DNA from: Phragmites australis
Taxonomy: Eukaryota > Streptophyta > Magnoliopsida > Poales > Poaceae
NCBI RefSeq assembly: GCF_958298935.1
Contig: NC_084932.1
Coordinates: forward strand, 17,835,501-17,899,500
Reading direction: 5' to 3'
DNA length: 64,000 nucleotides
Position 1 is the stretch's first letter. Each line of letters begins with the position of its first letter. The translations under genes and the position numbers were made by a program. This document shows, in pieces, positions 21,701 through 32,419 of the stretch. The notes beneath the pieces were generated by a model. The model was not told the origin of the DNA, ran no database searches, and saw nothing but the letters and a program-made list of their open reading frames with translations.

Positions 21701-24700
21701 GATATTTTTGCTTTTTTATTATTTTGTGCTGCAGGAAGACAGTGTTGTTAAGTCATATACAGAAGTATTACTCGTTCCCTTGACAACTCCTGATTTCAGC
21801 ATGCCATACAATGTTATCACCTTCACTTGCACTGTCTTAGCTCTTTATTTTGGCTCTCTATTGAATGCTTTGAGACGTAGGATTGGCGAGGAAGAGAGGG
21901 AATCGAAGAGAACAGGTAAGCATAAATATTTTTGTTATGCGGTTTCTGTTTTGGATTCCTTGTGTTACCGAACAGTGATTACTGCAGTCTTCAGATTATG
22001 ATCTGGCTGATGCTATTCTTACCTTTGAGTCTTTGACCTGACATGTAAATTTAGTGCTCCAGGAAAATATTAAAGTAGACATTACGGGATGGCTGATGTT
22101 TTTTTTCTTTTGAATCTAAAATTTAAATTTAGTGTCCTACTAGGGCACAGCTAGTACACTAAACTGTCAAATTTGTATGGGTTAGTATCGGTTTCTGTGT
22201 GTGGTACTACACAGCTAGTGCACTAAACTGTAGCGAAAAGAATCATAGTCATATAATAACTTCATTTAGTGCTAGCAATAGAGAGGAAACTTTATTTTCC
22301 TTATCCTATCATCTATGCCTACTCTTCAAGAGAAAATAAAACCTTTTTTTTTTCAAAATTTGATGAAAAATGTAATGTGGCTTTGCGATGCCAAATGGAT
22401 TAAATAGTTAACAATTATTTGTTCTCCTTACAAGTTACAACCCTACCTTCAAACAAAAATTTACAACCCTAACCAGATTACTAGAACACAATGTACCCTC
22501 TTTCTTAATGTTGATTTAGCTGGTTAATGGGTTTAGGTGTTCCTGTTCTACTACAGTATGGGTAGCAAGCATTCATGATAGGAAATTGTTGATGAATTAT
22601 TCTCGAAAAACAGGTTTAGTGGCCAAAAGTAGGCAATACCTAGTTCGAACAAAGCATCTGTTGGGGGGAAAATAAGCCAGTCTGAGGATAATGGTTGAAA
22701 ATTACTATCCAGGTCCTCCGGAGGCTTGACCTCCGGATCCTCAGCTAAAGGCTCGACCTCTGAAGTCATCAGATCCCTTCACGGTACCTCTTCGTACCTG
22801 CGAAGCCTTCCCTTGACTTAATCGGCTCAGCCCCCCAAAGGCTCAACCTCCTGAAGCCTCAGCCTCCCGAAGCCCGGTCTTCTGGAGTCTTGCTTCCTGA
22901 AGCGTTCACCTCCCGGATCCATACCTTCCCGAAGGCAGCAGGGTGAGTCAGCAATCCCTGGGAAGATCTACCAAAAGGGGAGCGCCGGTCGTGCTTTGCC
23001 TACCAAGAAGTGATCAACATTAAAGGTCTAGGCTGATGGGCGCTAACACCCTAGCGTAATGGAGGCTACCCTGACACCCCTGACAATGCGGCGTCGGGCC
23101 GCAATTGGCGACCGGCTCGCCGCACTCCAGGGGGCAGGCACCACGATAGTTACAACGCTGGATATTTATCTCCCCGATAGGATAGAAAGTAGTTACCTGG
23201 GATAAGGTCTAATAATTCGGTCGGGTCCCAGATATTCGTACATTATGATAACTTGTTCGCCAAGCTACACATGACCCTATAAATAGAGGGCCATGGTCGT
23301 CTGGGGACAAGGGGAGAGACAAGCGAACAAAAACGATGGCGATGGACACAGAACACGAATCACAACAAACCTGTAATTCTCCCCCCCAAATCGATCCATT
23401 TTTCCTATCATCAATATACTCGTGATGTTCCTTCCTTTCAAACTTCGTCTCCAAGCTTGAGTCTCCTCTTTAGAAGAAACTCGCCGTATTTGTTGGGGCA
23501 AGACGAACTCTTGCTTCAACAGCACGCCGTCTGTGGGGATTCGAACACAGAAGTACTAAGAGAGGTAGGAATCCACCAGGAAAACCACTAGAGAATCGGC
23601 TAAGGCCACCGTACCCACCATTGCAAGCATGCAACCGTATGCATAGCTGTCTCCGCCATACGCATCATATGCATGCTCCAGCCCCGCTGCCGTGTGGGAC
23701 GACGTTCTTCGACCCTGGCCAACCTAGAACCCTGGGTCGATACAGGAACTCCAGACGGCACAGAGGCCTTCCAGCCCCTGCACAATGAAGACATCACCGC
23801 CTCAGGAGAGGACACGGTCGAAGCCACAACCAAGCAAGCCGCCTTCCAATGGTTTCGGGCGGTCCAACCCAGGAATGCTCCCAACTAGGCTTGGTCCCCG
23901 GGTATCCCCTTCGACCACACCTGGAATACCCCGAGCGAGCCAACATCTTCGAAAAGTCTGTCCACCCAATGCCCTCCTTGGGCCCCTCATGCAAGAAAGT
24001 GTTCCAAGGAGACGGAGGGCTCCGGGAGATGCGGATCCAGCTAGCGCCTCCGATGCCGCCCTCGCAACACCAACCGCGCGCAGAGAACTCCAAGCTCGCC
24101 TTGTCTGGGGAGACATAGTCAGAACCACTTCGGCTCCAAAAACCAGTTCACCGGGCGGCCTCGATGGTCTCCCAAGGGGGAAGGAAACTCTGGGGAAACC
24201 ACAGGCTCCGGGCACACCGCCTTCGGCAGTGACCCCAACGACAACTCCAAGCTCCGGTGCCCCCAGAGGCATACGGGTGCGTCCTGCACGGACTAGGGCG
24301 CGGCCACAACACCAACGACTGTTGCACCCTCATTACCTTCTGGGAGGAATACTTTGAAAGGCAAGCCGAATACCTGGCCGCAGAAGGAGCCAACGAAGGA
24401 TGACGCATAGTTCAGGGGCTGGGGCAAACTCCCGGGCGAATCCCCGGCCCCTCAATCATGCACCATCACCATCAACCCTACTATCAACGGTACCATACCC
24501 AGCAACGAGAACTGAGTCGGGGACACACCGTCGCTAGGCTCCGGACGAAGTACCTTCGGAGCCCGGCAGCGACTGGGGGCTGAGGCGGTCGAGGACCGCC
24601 TCTCCCGACCAGCCTTCGACCACGCCTCCCACGTGCCGTCGCCAGGCTTCGGACGGGTTACCTTCGGAGTTAGGCAACGGCAAAAGGTGGAGGGGGTCAA

Positions 24701-27700
24701 GCTCCGCCTCTCCCAGCCTAGCCACAGGCTTCGAGGCCGCTAGGCCTCACAATAGAGGTCTTATTCCTACAAAGGTGCGCACACTGTTAACTACCTAGTA
24801 GTTTATCTAGTGATCCGTCTTTCATGCGGCAAGGTTAGAGTCTGTTAGGAGCCTCCAACTATATTGTTAGAAGTCTTTTTGCAATAAATAGCTACTAAGT
24901 AGTTGCAGTAGAACTTAAGTTACATTCTCATTTAGTATGAGCAGTTGTTTAACCTAGTTATGTTTCATGCTACAAATAGCTTCTTGTTGCTAACAGTAGA
25001 CTGCAAAACTTAGTATAACCATGCAAAATCCCTGCACTCCCGCAGACGCATCGTCCCTAGGTCGCCTGGGGGGCGGGTCTGCCCAGGTTTCCTGGAAGGC
25101 ATTGTGTGGCATCGGAAGTGTAGTTGCCACGTATCAAGGGATTTTCTTGATAGATCGTGTTGCGGCGCCACCCGTAGGACATCTTCGGGTGGCGTGATAA
25201 GCCCACGTATCGCGGATGCAGCATGTCTAGGTCAACTGGAAAGCAAGACTACCTAGATTTCCTGGAAGGCATTGCGTAGTCTCGATAGACAGTGAAGCCC
25301 ACACCCGCCGGCGCCGCCCATGCCTAGGTCACCTGCGAGGCAGATTATGCTCAGGGTGTCCTGGAAGGCATTTGCATAGCCTCGGGTGTCGAAGCCACGC
25401 CCCGGGGGATGTCCTTGGTGGCGGAGTTATAGTGCTCCGAGGAATACTGTCGCAAGGAATCCTCGTTGCACGACATGCCTACACACTGCAGGCGTAGCAT
25501 GCCTAGGTCACATGGAACGCAAGACTGCCTAGCTTTCCTGAAAGGTATTGATGCCGGTTATCAAGGGACTTACTTGGTAATGTAGTTGCGGTGCCCCCGG
25601 AAGATTTCTCTGGAGGCGTGATAAGCCCACGCACCAGTAAGCATCGCTTGCCTAATCCCAAGGTCATCTGAAAAGGTTTCCCGGAGGGTAGGTTTTGCCC
25701 TGGTCAGAAGTGGAGCCCACACACCGCGGACATAGCATGCTTATGTCACCTGGGGGGCAAGACTGCCTAGGTTTCCTGGAAGGTATTGTGTAGCCTCGAT
25801 AGTGTGTAGACGCTGCATATCAGGAGACTGCCCTGATGTGAGGATACGGCGCTCTGAGGAATGCTGTCGCAAGGAATCCTCTCTGCACGACATGCTTATA
25901 TACCGCGGGCGCCGCTTTTGTCTAGGTCATCTGCAAGACAGATTATGCCCAGGGTGCCCTGGAAGGCATTGCACATCTTTAGTCATATAAATGCCACGCG
26001 TTAGGGCACATCCTTGGTGGACAGTGTTGCGATGCACCCTGGGCGTTTCCTTGGGAGCACGTAAAGCCTACACACCGCGGGCGTAGCATGCCTAGATCAC
26101 CTAGAAAGCAAGACTGCCTAGGTTTCCTGGAAGGTATTACGTAGCTCCGATAGTGTGTAGGGCCTTCGACATTAATACATGCCAAGGAACCTTACAAAAA
26201 CCTCCGGTAAAAATGGAGAGCTTCACCAAAAACCTCCGGTAAAAACGGGGAGCTCCACCAAAAACCTTCAGTAAAAATGAAGAGCTTCACCAAAAATCTC
26301 TGGTAAAAACGGAGTTTTACCAAATCTTCGACAAAAACGGAGAGCTTCACCAAAAATCTCTGGTAAAAACAGAGCTTCACCAAAACCTCAGGTAAAAATG
26401 GAGAGCTTAATCAAAAACCTCCGGTAAAAACGGAGAGCTTAACCAAACCTCCGATAAAAACGGAGAGCTTCACCAAAAACCTTCCGTTAAAACGGAGAGC
26501 TTTACAAAACCTCCGGTAAAAACGGAGAACCTTACCAAAACCTTCGGTAAAAACAGAGAACCTTACCAAAACCTCCGGTAAAAATGGAGAGTTTCACCAA
26601 AAACCTCCGGTTAAAACGAAGAGTTTTACAAAACCTCCGGTAAAAACGGAGAACCTTACCAAAACCTTCGATAGAAACGGAGAGCTTCACCAAAACCTCC
26701 GGTAAAAACGGAGAGCTTTACAAAACCTTCCGTGAGAACGGAGAACCTTTCATAGGCCTTCAGCAAAAACGGAGAGCCTTTTCCAAACCTCCACATGACT
26801 GAGAGCTTTCACAAAAACCTCCGCACCGCGGAAAGACTTCCGAAAAACCCCTGTGATGGAGATGTTTCTTCGAAAACTCCGTCGGGCCAAAAGATTATGA
26901 AAAGACCTTGCGGGAAAGGTACCCCGGCATCTTGAAGGCTCTAAAAAGGCACAACAGGCCAATCAAAGGGGTATAAAAATCCCCCTCCCTACAGGGAAAG
27001 GTATAACCTGCGTGACTCCAAAACACGCATGGTAAAAGGTAAAATTATTACCCTACCATCTCCTTTTAAGACACATTTCATACATCATTTTTGTTATACT
27101 AACATTCAATGAAAGCCTACGCCGTGTGGCACGGGAGACATAGTGGAACCCCTGACTATCCATCGTAGGGACAGCAAGGCCTGGCAGCGGCTATGGACCG
27201 AGGGGGTCGCGGCCCTTCTCTTCCGCCCGGCCTTCGGCTTCGCCTCTAATGCGCTGTCACCACGCTCCGGACGGAATACCTCCGGAGCCGGGCAACAGCT
27301 AAGGGCCGAGAGGGTCGCGGACCCTCTCTTTCGCCCGGCCTTCAGCTTCGCCTCCGACGCGCCGTCGCCAGGCTCCGGACGGAATAACTCTAGAGCCGGG
27401 CAGCGGCTAAGGGCCGAGGGGGTCGCGGACCCTCTCTTCTGCCCAGCCTTCGGCTTCACCTCCGACGCACTATCGCCAGGCTCTAGATGGAATACCTCTG
27501 GAGCCAGGCAGTGGCTAAGGGCCGAGGGGGTCGTGAACCCTCTCTTCCGCCCGGCCTTCGGCTTCGCCTCCGACGCGCCGTCGACAGGCCCCGGAAGCAA
27601 TACTTCCGGAGCTGGGCAGCGGCTAAGGGCCGAGGGGGTCGCAGACCACCTCTCTTGCCTAAGCCTTTGGCTGCTCCTCTGACACATCGTCGCCTTCAAG

Positions 27701-30700
27701 CCAAGCAGTTGCTAAGGAACCCGAAGGGTCAAGGATCACCTCCGGAGCTCATCTCCAAAGGTTCCAGAGGGACTTCGTTGAGTCGGAAATCTGGACAAAT
27801 TAGGAAGGAGCACACAGTAACCAGAGACGACGAGATCGCCACTACACCCGGTTCTCCTCAGTTAGCCTAAGTATCCATCGGTCGTCAGAAAAACTAGCCA
27901 TCGCATTCGAAAGGGACGAAGAAGTACGGTTTGGAGGCACGAAAGCACGCACGCATGAGGCCATCCCTTCGAAAGGTCCTCTCGCATTGCGATACGAAGG
28001 GAGACACGACCGTTCCCGAAGACCTACGTTATCTTATTAAACAACCAGTACATCCAAGGATACAAACTAAAATAACCGTACAGAAATTGCCACTAAGAAG
28101 ATAGATCCCTACGGAGCAAAACAAGGGAGAAAGAGTACAAAGTGACTAAGCTCAGCCGTGATATGGGTATATCACGGTGTCACCAAGTACACCATCCCGG
28201 TGACCGCCTTCACCTCCTACAGGTCCCGGTAGGGGCTACGCATGAAACGGCGTATGTACCTCATCTGCGGCCTGCCGTTGCGGAAGCCGATACAGTAGCC
28301 GACTTCCGAGCTGCCAGAGGACGCTGAGGAGTCCGAGGAGGTCACCGGCGAAGCCCTCTCCCTCTCCTTCCCGGTCTCTTCCTGCTTCACCGACGGCCCC
28401 ATTGACGTCGGCTCACTCTCCGTTAACAGGAGATCCCAGTTGATCTCCTCGTTGTCATTGGAGATATCGATGGTCTCGACAGGCACACCCTTCCTAGCCA
28501 AAGGTCGGGCCGGAGCAGCGGACAACCGTCTCCCCTGTAGGGGAGGAAGCTGTTTCGCCTCCGACGCCTCTACCGATGACCGAAACAACCCGGCTCTCGA
28601 AGGAGCCGTCGAGATCATCGATATCTTCGAGGAGGATGAGGAGGAAGACGATGCCATACTCAAGTCAAGGATAACTGTTTGCTTATAGGCTGTGGAGGCT
28701 CCAACCGGGTAACCCCGGCTTTATACTCGAGCCACGCAGCCACGTAGGTCCGGAAGATGAAGCTGGACGAACGTCGCTGTGTCCTCCCGTTAAGACTCCT
28801 AGGGAAGGGGGCCGTGGCCCTATCCGGTTTCCCTCCAACACGTGGCAGCACTCCATGACGAAATGCCTTGTTTTCTCACGCGGACGTCCTGTTACATTAA
28901 TGACCCAAACCTCTTTCGGCGGGTACAAGACCCTAGCGATCCCTCGCATATCCAGTCAGAACGCAGCAGTGTCATATCCAAATCTACATGATACCTCTAC
29001 TCTAGCGACTTCGAAGGACAGAGAATCACCATCAGGCATCCTTGATACGACACCAGGCTGGGGTTGATTTTTCCTCTGCATCCTCTCCCCCCTCCGAAAC
29101 GTCGGGGCCCGAGAATGAGGGGTACTGTTGGGGGAAAATAAGCCAGCCTGAGGATAATGGTTGAAGATTACTATCCAGGTCCCTCTGGAGCTTTGACCTC
29201 CGGATCCTCAGCTAAAGGCTCGACCTCCAAAGTCATCAGGTTCCTTCACGGTACCTTTTCGTACCTGCGAAGCCTTCCCTTGGCTTAACCGGCTCGGCCT
29301 CCCGAAACCTCAGCCTCCCGAAGCTCCGGTCTTTCGGAGTCCTTCTTCCCGAAGCGTTCACCTCCCGGATCCATGGTTCCCGAGCCCCCCGTCTCGGAAT
29401 GATCGGGCCACCTTCTCGAAGGCAGCAGAGTGAGTCAGCAATTCCTGGAAAGATCTACTGAAAGGGGAGCGCCGGTCGTGCTTTGCCAGTCAAGAAGTGA
29501 CCGGCATTAAAGGCCTAAGCTGATGGGCGCCACTCTGACACCCTGGTGTAATGGAGGCTATCCTGACACCCCTGACAGTGCGGCGCCAGGCCGCAATTGG
29601 CGACCGGCTCTCCGCACTCCAGGGGGGTGGCACCACGATAGTTACCACAGTGGATATTTATCTCCCCGATAGGATAGAAAGTAGTTATCCGAGATAAGGT
29701 ATAGTAATTCGGTCGGGTCCGAGATATTCGTACATTATGATAACTTGTACGCCAAGCTACACATGACCCTATAAATAGGAGGCTATGGTCGTCCGGGGAC
29801 AAGGGGAGAGACAGGCGAACAAAAACGGTGGTGACGGACACAGAACACGAATCACAGCAAACCTGTGATTCTCTCCCCCAGATCGATCAATTTTTCCTAT
29901 CATCAATATACTTTCACCGTATTTGCCGGGGCAAGACGAACTCTTGCTCCAACAGCATCGTTCAAAACTGTTGTTGCTTGGGAAACTATACACTGTTTAA
30001 TTCTGATGTTTTGGACATTACATGGTCGTCAAGATAGAAATTTGACTGTTTGATCTTCATAACAATTTTCTTGTAAAAACTATAATAACATTTTTTTTTT
30101 GGAAAAAGGGTTAAAGCTAACATAGAAATGAAGTCAGGTTTATATTTTTGTTATTTAGCTGGTTGTTGAATATTTTGTTTCCTCTGGGGTGCTACATATG
30201 GACTCAGGGGTGCCTTGCTATGTGTGAAGAGAAAAATTGGTTTAATTTTTGGATTTGGTTGTTAGGAACAGAAGTTTTGTTGAATAAACCATATAAAATG
30301 TTGCTTTAATGTCAAATTACTTGTTTACTTAGGCTCTTTTTTCAGTTGAATTTGCTGGTCTGTAGAGTTAACTGGGTTACCTCATGTACCACCAGAACAT
30401 GAATATTGTTTTAATGCTAGTTTCCTTAGCCAATATTATATGGTTTTCTGTATTTATATTTTGTCAACAACCATCCAGACAGTTTGCTTCTAGTACTGGC
30501 ATGAGACTGTTATATGCCGCACCATTAGCTTCAGCATCAAATCCCTTGTAGTTTGTGAACTGACCTTTTCGTATTTGTACGCGAACTACTTCATATATTT
30601 CTTATTTCACCATTATTGCGATGTAGTATTGAATTATGAATTTTTGTTTCACCAATATTGGCAAGTTAGGAAAAAATTTAAGAAAAAGGCAACATTTGTT

Positions 30701-30899
30701 TCTAACCAACCTCAACTCTGTCACAGCCACAAGGCGTGGGCTCGTCCCTCTGTTGGTGGCTAAGCTCAGGGGGCAGAAGGTCGATCCATCGGAGTCAAGA
30801 TCTTCACCTGAATCGGCCGGGTCGAAGAAGCTGCTACTCAAGGTTGTATGTGTTGCAGTAGCAGCTGTTCTATTCCACTATTTGTCAAAGAACAGTTGA
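18721..30899 (+). CDS. PIG-T: GPI transamidase subunit PIG-T (Gpi16 family), five exons
   Basis: Subunit of the ER-membrane GPI transamidase that attaches GPI anchors to proteins; PIG-T stabilises the complex and is disulfide-linked to the catalytic GPI8/PIG-K in studied species. Exons: 18721-18954, 20097-21290, 21478-21627, 21735-21915, 30727-30899, all with GT...AG borders and a continuous frame: 643 codons plus TGA. Residues 1-26 form a signal peptide ([16 protein letters not shown]). Exon 2 holds the lumenal Gpi16 domain, including [15 protein letters not shown] and the conserved [16 protein letters not shown] block. Residues about 552-574 are the membrane segment; 621-640 is a second hydrophobic stretch near the C-terminus, as in plant homologues. 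Length matches plant PIG-T. Intron 4 (21916-30726, 8.8 kb) contains a 7.3 kb LTR element on the same strand. The exon 5 acceptor was chosen at 30726 because it alone keeps the frame. Confidence 0.94.
22659..23521 (+). repeat. 5' LTR, intron 4 element
   Basis: Matches 29126-29954, e.g. 'gaggataatggttgaa', 'acctccggatcctcagctaa', 'tcgtacattatgataacttg', 'tgaccctataaatag'. It has an extra ~55 bases near its end (about 23431-23485) absent from the right copy, and lacks a block the right copy has near 29330-29420. TATAAATA at about 23278 is the likely LTR promoter. Confidence 0.88.
23522..25049 (+). other. Leader and unassigned interior, intron 4 element
   Basis: The LTR is followed by 'gcacgccgtctgtgggga', the usual neighbourhood of a Gypsy primer site. 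Overlapping frames on both strands (for example 23785-24357 on + and 23802-24272 on -) reflect G/C-rich composition; I assign none of them. 24530-24730 contains two diverged copies of the 108 bp repeat described at 27160-27690. Confidence 0.4.
25050..26190. repeat. Degenerate tandem array, about eight units
   Basis: Units repeat the phrase 'gcatgcctaggtcacctgg' - 'gcaagactgcctaggt' - 'ttcctggaaggcattg' - 'gtagcctcgatag', at about 25068, 25226, 25320, 25498, 25650, 25736, 25916 and 26088. Spacing is irregular (about 90-180 bases) because longer and shorter unit types alternate. No coding sense. Confidence 0.8.
26200..26880. repeat. ~30 bp tandem array with a conserved mini-hairpin
   Basis: More than twenty units of the form 'acctccggtaaaaacggaga' followed by 'gcttcacca'. 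Each unit holds a five-base stem CTCCG / CGGAG around GTAAAAA. Variant units often keep the pairing (see findings). The array is A-rich on the plus strand and lies inside PIG-T intron 4. Towards the right end (26740-26880) the units become irregular. Confidence 0.9.
27160..27690. repeat. 108 bp tandem repeat, about five copies, open on both strands
   Basis: Plus-strand translation repeats a 36-residue unit, [20 protein letters not shown] followed by [16 protein letters not shown], with variation. The unit length is a multiple of three and both strands stay open (27143-27682 plus, 27106-27699 minus). Diverged copies occur 2.6 kb upstream at 24530-24730. G/C-rich, with dyads around 'ctccggacggaatacctccggag'. 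I see no reason to call a protein. Confidence 0.8.
28217..28663 (-). CDS. Antisense ORF of unknown function in intron 4 element
   Basis: 148 codons from an ATG at 28663, opposite in direction to the element. N-terminus is Ser-rich ([19 protein letters not shown]); the middle has acidic patches ([20 protein letters not shown]); the C-terminus is basic ([14 protein letters not shown]). No membrane segment or known domain recognised. It sits between the tandem arrays and the 3' LTR, the same place where other non-autonomous grass elements keep a reverse-oriented gene (compare 5554-8136). It may be the remnant of such a gene or a chance frame in G/C-rich DNA. Confidence 0.35.
   Translation of the reverse strand: MSMASSSSSSSSKISMISTAPSRAGLFRSSVEASEAKQLPPLQGRRLSAAPARPLARKGVPVETIDISNDNEEINWDLLLTESEPTSMGPSVKQEETGKERERASPVTSSDSSASSGSSEVGYCIGFRNGRPQMRYIRRFMRSPYRDL
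29126..29954 (+). repeat. 3' LTR, intron 4 element
   Basis: Partner of 22659-23521, with the target duplication GCATC following at 29955-29959. Carries TATAAATA at about 29770, so a transcript starting here would read into PIG-T exon 5. Confidence 0.88.
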
Positions 30900-31775
30900 G
30901 AATTAACATTGTTGTCGAGAATTTTGGGCTAGTTCGGACTGTGGAGCTAGCCATGGTGGTAGAATGTACCATCTTTTGTAGCATACGAGCATCCAGGCGT
31001 CCTTGTGCCATCCTGGAGTTTTGAAAGAGGCTGCCTCCTTGATTGCACCAGGTACATCTGTCTGGGGACCCAGTACAAGTATTTGTAGTTGATCTAACCA
31101 CTTCTACTGCGGTCCGCAGCATCTGCGTTTGAGGTTCCTTTGGTTTGAATTGCTATCTCGTTGATGCCTGATGGTGTGTTAAATTTGTACGTGTTTGGTG
31201 AGCTTTGCAATGAGAGATATTGTCTTTTGATCTAGCCTGGTGTTGCTGACGAAATACAGAATGTTGTAACATCGTAACAATGATCTACTCATGAAAACGT
31301 ACCAAGATGCTTGAAGTAAAGGTTCAGCAGAAGTGACATTATTAGCCCTTGGATGCAGCATCCGTTTACATACGTGACAAATCATGGTTTTGGCTGCTTA
31401 TCTGTTGTGCTGTGCGTTTGTGCCGTACCCGATCACATGAACCGTTTACATACGTGACAGATAGTCTTACATGCAGACCGTGTTGCGTTGTTTTTTTCTA
31501 TTTAAACTCTCGTTGTCGAAATATGGATCACCATGCCATGCCATGCCGTCGATGTTTCCCGAACCTAGGGTTCGGCTGGCTACTCAAGGTTAGCGCCAGA
31601 ACCAGGGTTCCCTACGTCTTCTGGCCTGGTTTTTTCCAGTTCTCTTTCCACTGATTCATCCTCTCGATCCGTCCGCGTGATCTAGGGCACCTCTGTTTCA
31701 TGATTGACGTTGAACAGCGAGAGTTTTTGTGTGGGTGAGGCGGTTGTTCGTGGTGTCTGGTGGCGGGTTGCATCC
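30900..31775 (+). other. PIG-T 3' flank
   Basis: Presumed 3' untranslated region and downstream spacer. No standard AATAAA was seen close to the stop; plant signals are degenerate. It contains an exact 18 bp direct repeat, CCGTTTACATACGTGACA, at 31362-31379 and 31442-31459. No further gene recognised before the LINE-like fragment. Confidence 0.4.
31362..31459. repeat. 18 bp direct repeat downstream of PIG-T
   Basis: CCGTTTACATACGTGACA occurs exactly at 31362-31379 and 31442-31459, 80 bases apart. The sequence between is not repeated. It could be a small duplication or the flank of a lost insertion, though it is too long for an ordinary target duplication. Confidence 0.7.
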
Positions 31776-32338
31776 ATGGCTGATCGTGAGATCAAATTGG
31801 ATGGGATGATGAAGGGGTTAAGCTAACAGAGGCAAAGAGTACGGGAATCAGGAGGAAGGGCCAGGCCCGTCCGGGAGGTTTTGTCTGGCATGTCGTGGGG
31901 AAGGTGCTGGCGAACAAACACGTTCATCCGGACGCCATCACGCAACCGCTCGGGAGGATCTGGTGCCCGTCTAAACGCCTGGTCTGCAAGGAGATGGGTG
32001 GCAACATCTTCTTACTCCACTTCAAGGAGCCGGAGGGGATGAAGAGAGCTTTGGAGGAGGGGCCGTGGTCTGTTGGCCATGGCCATGATATGATGGTCCT
32101 GACGGAGTACAAGGAGGATAAGGCTGTGGACGACATTGTCGCAGCCGTGTTGGTGGCCATGGGTGTTCTGACGGAAGCTGCGCTAAAGAAAGGGCAGAGG
32201 TGTGAGACGGCTGAAGAACTGAAAGCGTATGCGTTGGGCCGTGGGCCGCGTGTGCGTGTGTTGGCTGGGTCAATCTTCTTGCCCGGCAAGTTGTATAAAA
32301 AAATGAGTAGTGCGCTGTGTCTAGTTGTCGAACAATGA
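31776..32338 (+). pseudogene. LINE-type ORF1 fragment (DUF4283-like)
   Basis: From the ATG at 31776 (MADREIKLDGMMKGLS then stop) the frame shifts and 31895-32338 reads MGKVLANKHVHPDAITQPLG, then GNIFLLHFKEPEGMKRALEE and GPWSVGHGHDMMVL. This is the pattern of DUF4283, the N-terminal nucleic-acid-binding part of plant LINE ORF1 or gag-like proteins (phrases of the type 'GPWSVGKHLLVL'). No zinc knuckle, endonuclease or reverse transcriptase follows; the sequence switches to a Gypsy gag at about 32420. It is a truncated remnant. Confidence 0.6.
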
Positions 32339-32419
32339 ACAGGAAAGAACTCTGTCTCCCACCTCCTGCTCTTGTGCTTCCTCGCCACCTTTCTCCTCCG
32401 ATTCTCTCTCTGATTCATT

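Larger units (their letters stand above)
22659..29954 (+). mobile_element. Non-autonomous LTR element in PIG-T intron 4
   Basis: Direct LTRs 22659-23521 and 29126-29954, both TGTTGG...CCAACA-type ends (left copy ends TTCAACA), flanked by a perfect 5 bp target duplication GCATC (22654-22658 and 29955-29959). A purine-rich 'gagaatgaggggtac' precedes the right LTR, so the element reads on the plus strand, the same as PIG-T. The 5.6 kb interior has no recognisable gag core, protease, reverse transcriptase or integrase; plus-strand frames at 23673-24357 are Pro/Arg-rich and unrecognised. Three tandem arrays occupy much of the rest (25050-26190, 26200-26880, 27160-27690), and a 148-codon frame lies on the minus strand at 28217-28663. 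It must be mobilised in trans. Confidence 0.9.

Noticed and set aside
23785..24357. 190-codon plus-strand frame in the intron 4 element
   Set aside because: G/C-rich, overlapped by equally long frames on the other strand, Pro/Arg/Thr-rich composition with no recognisable Gag or enzyme motif.
26200..26880. Possible CRISPR-like array
   Set aside because: Units are contiguous with almost no unique spacer, are degenerate and lie in a plant retrotransposon; this is a simple tandem array.
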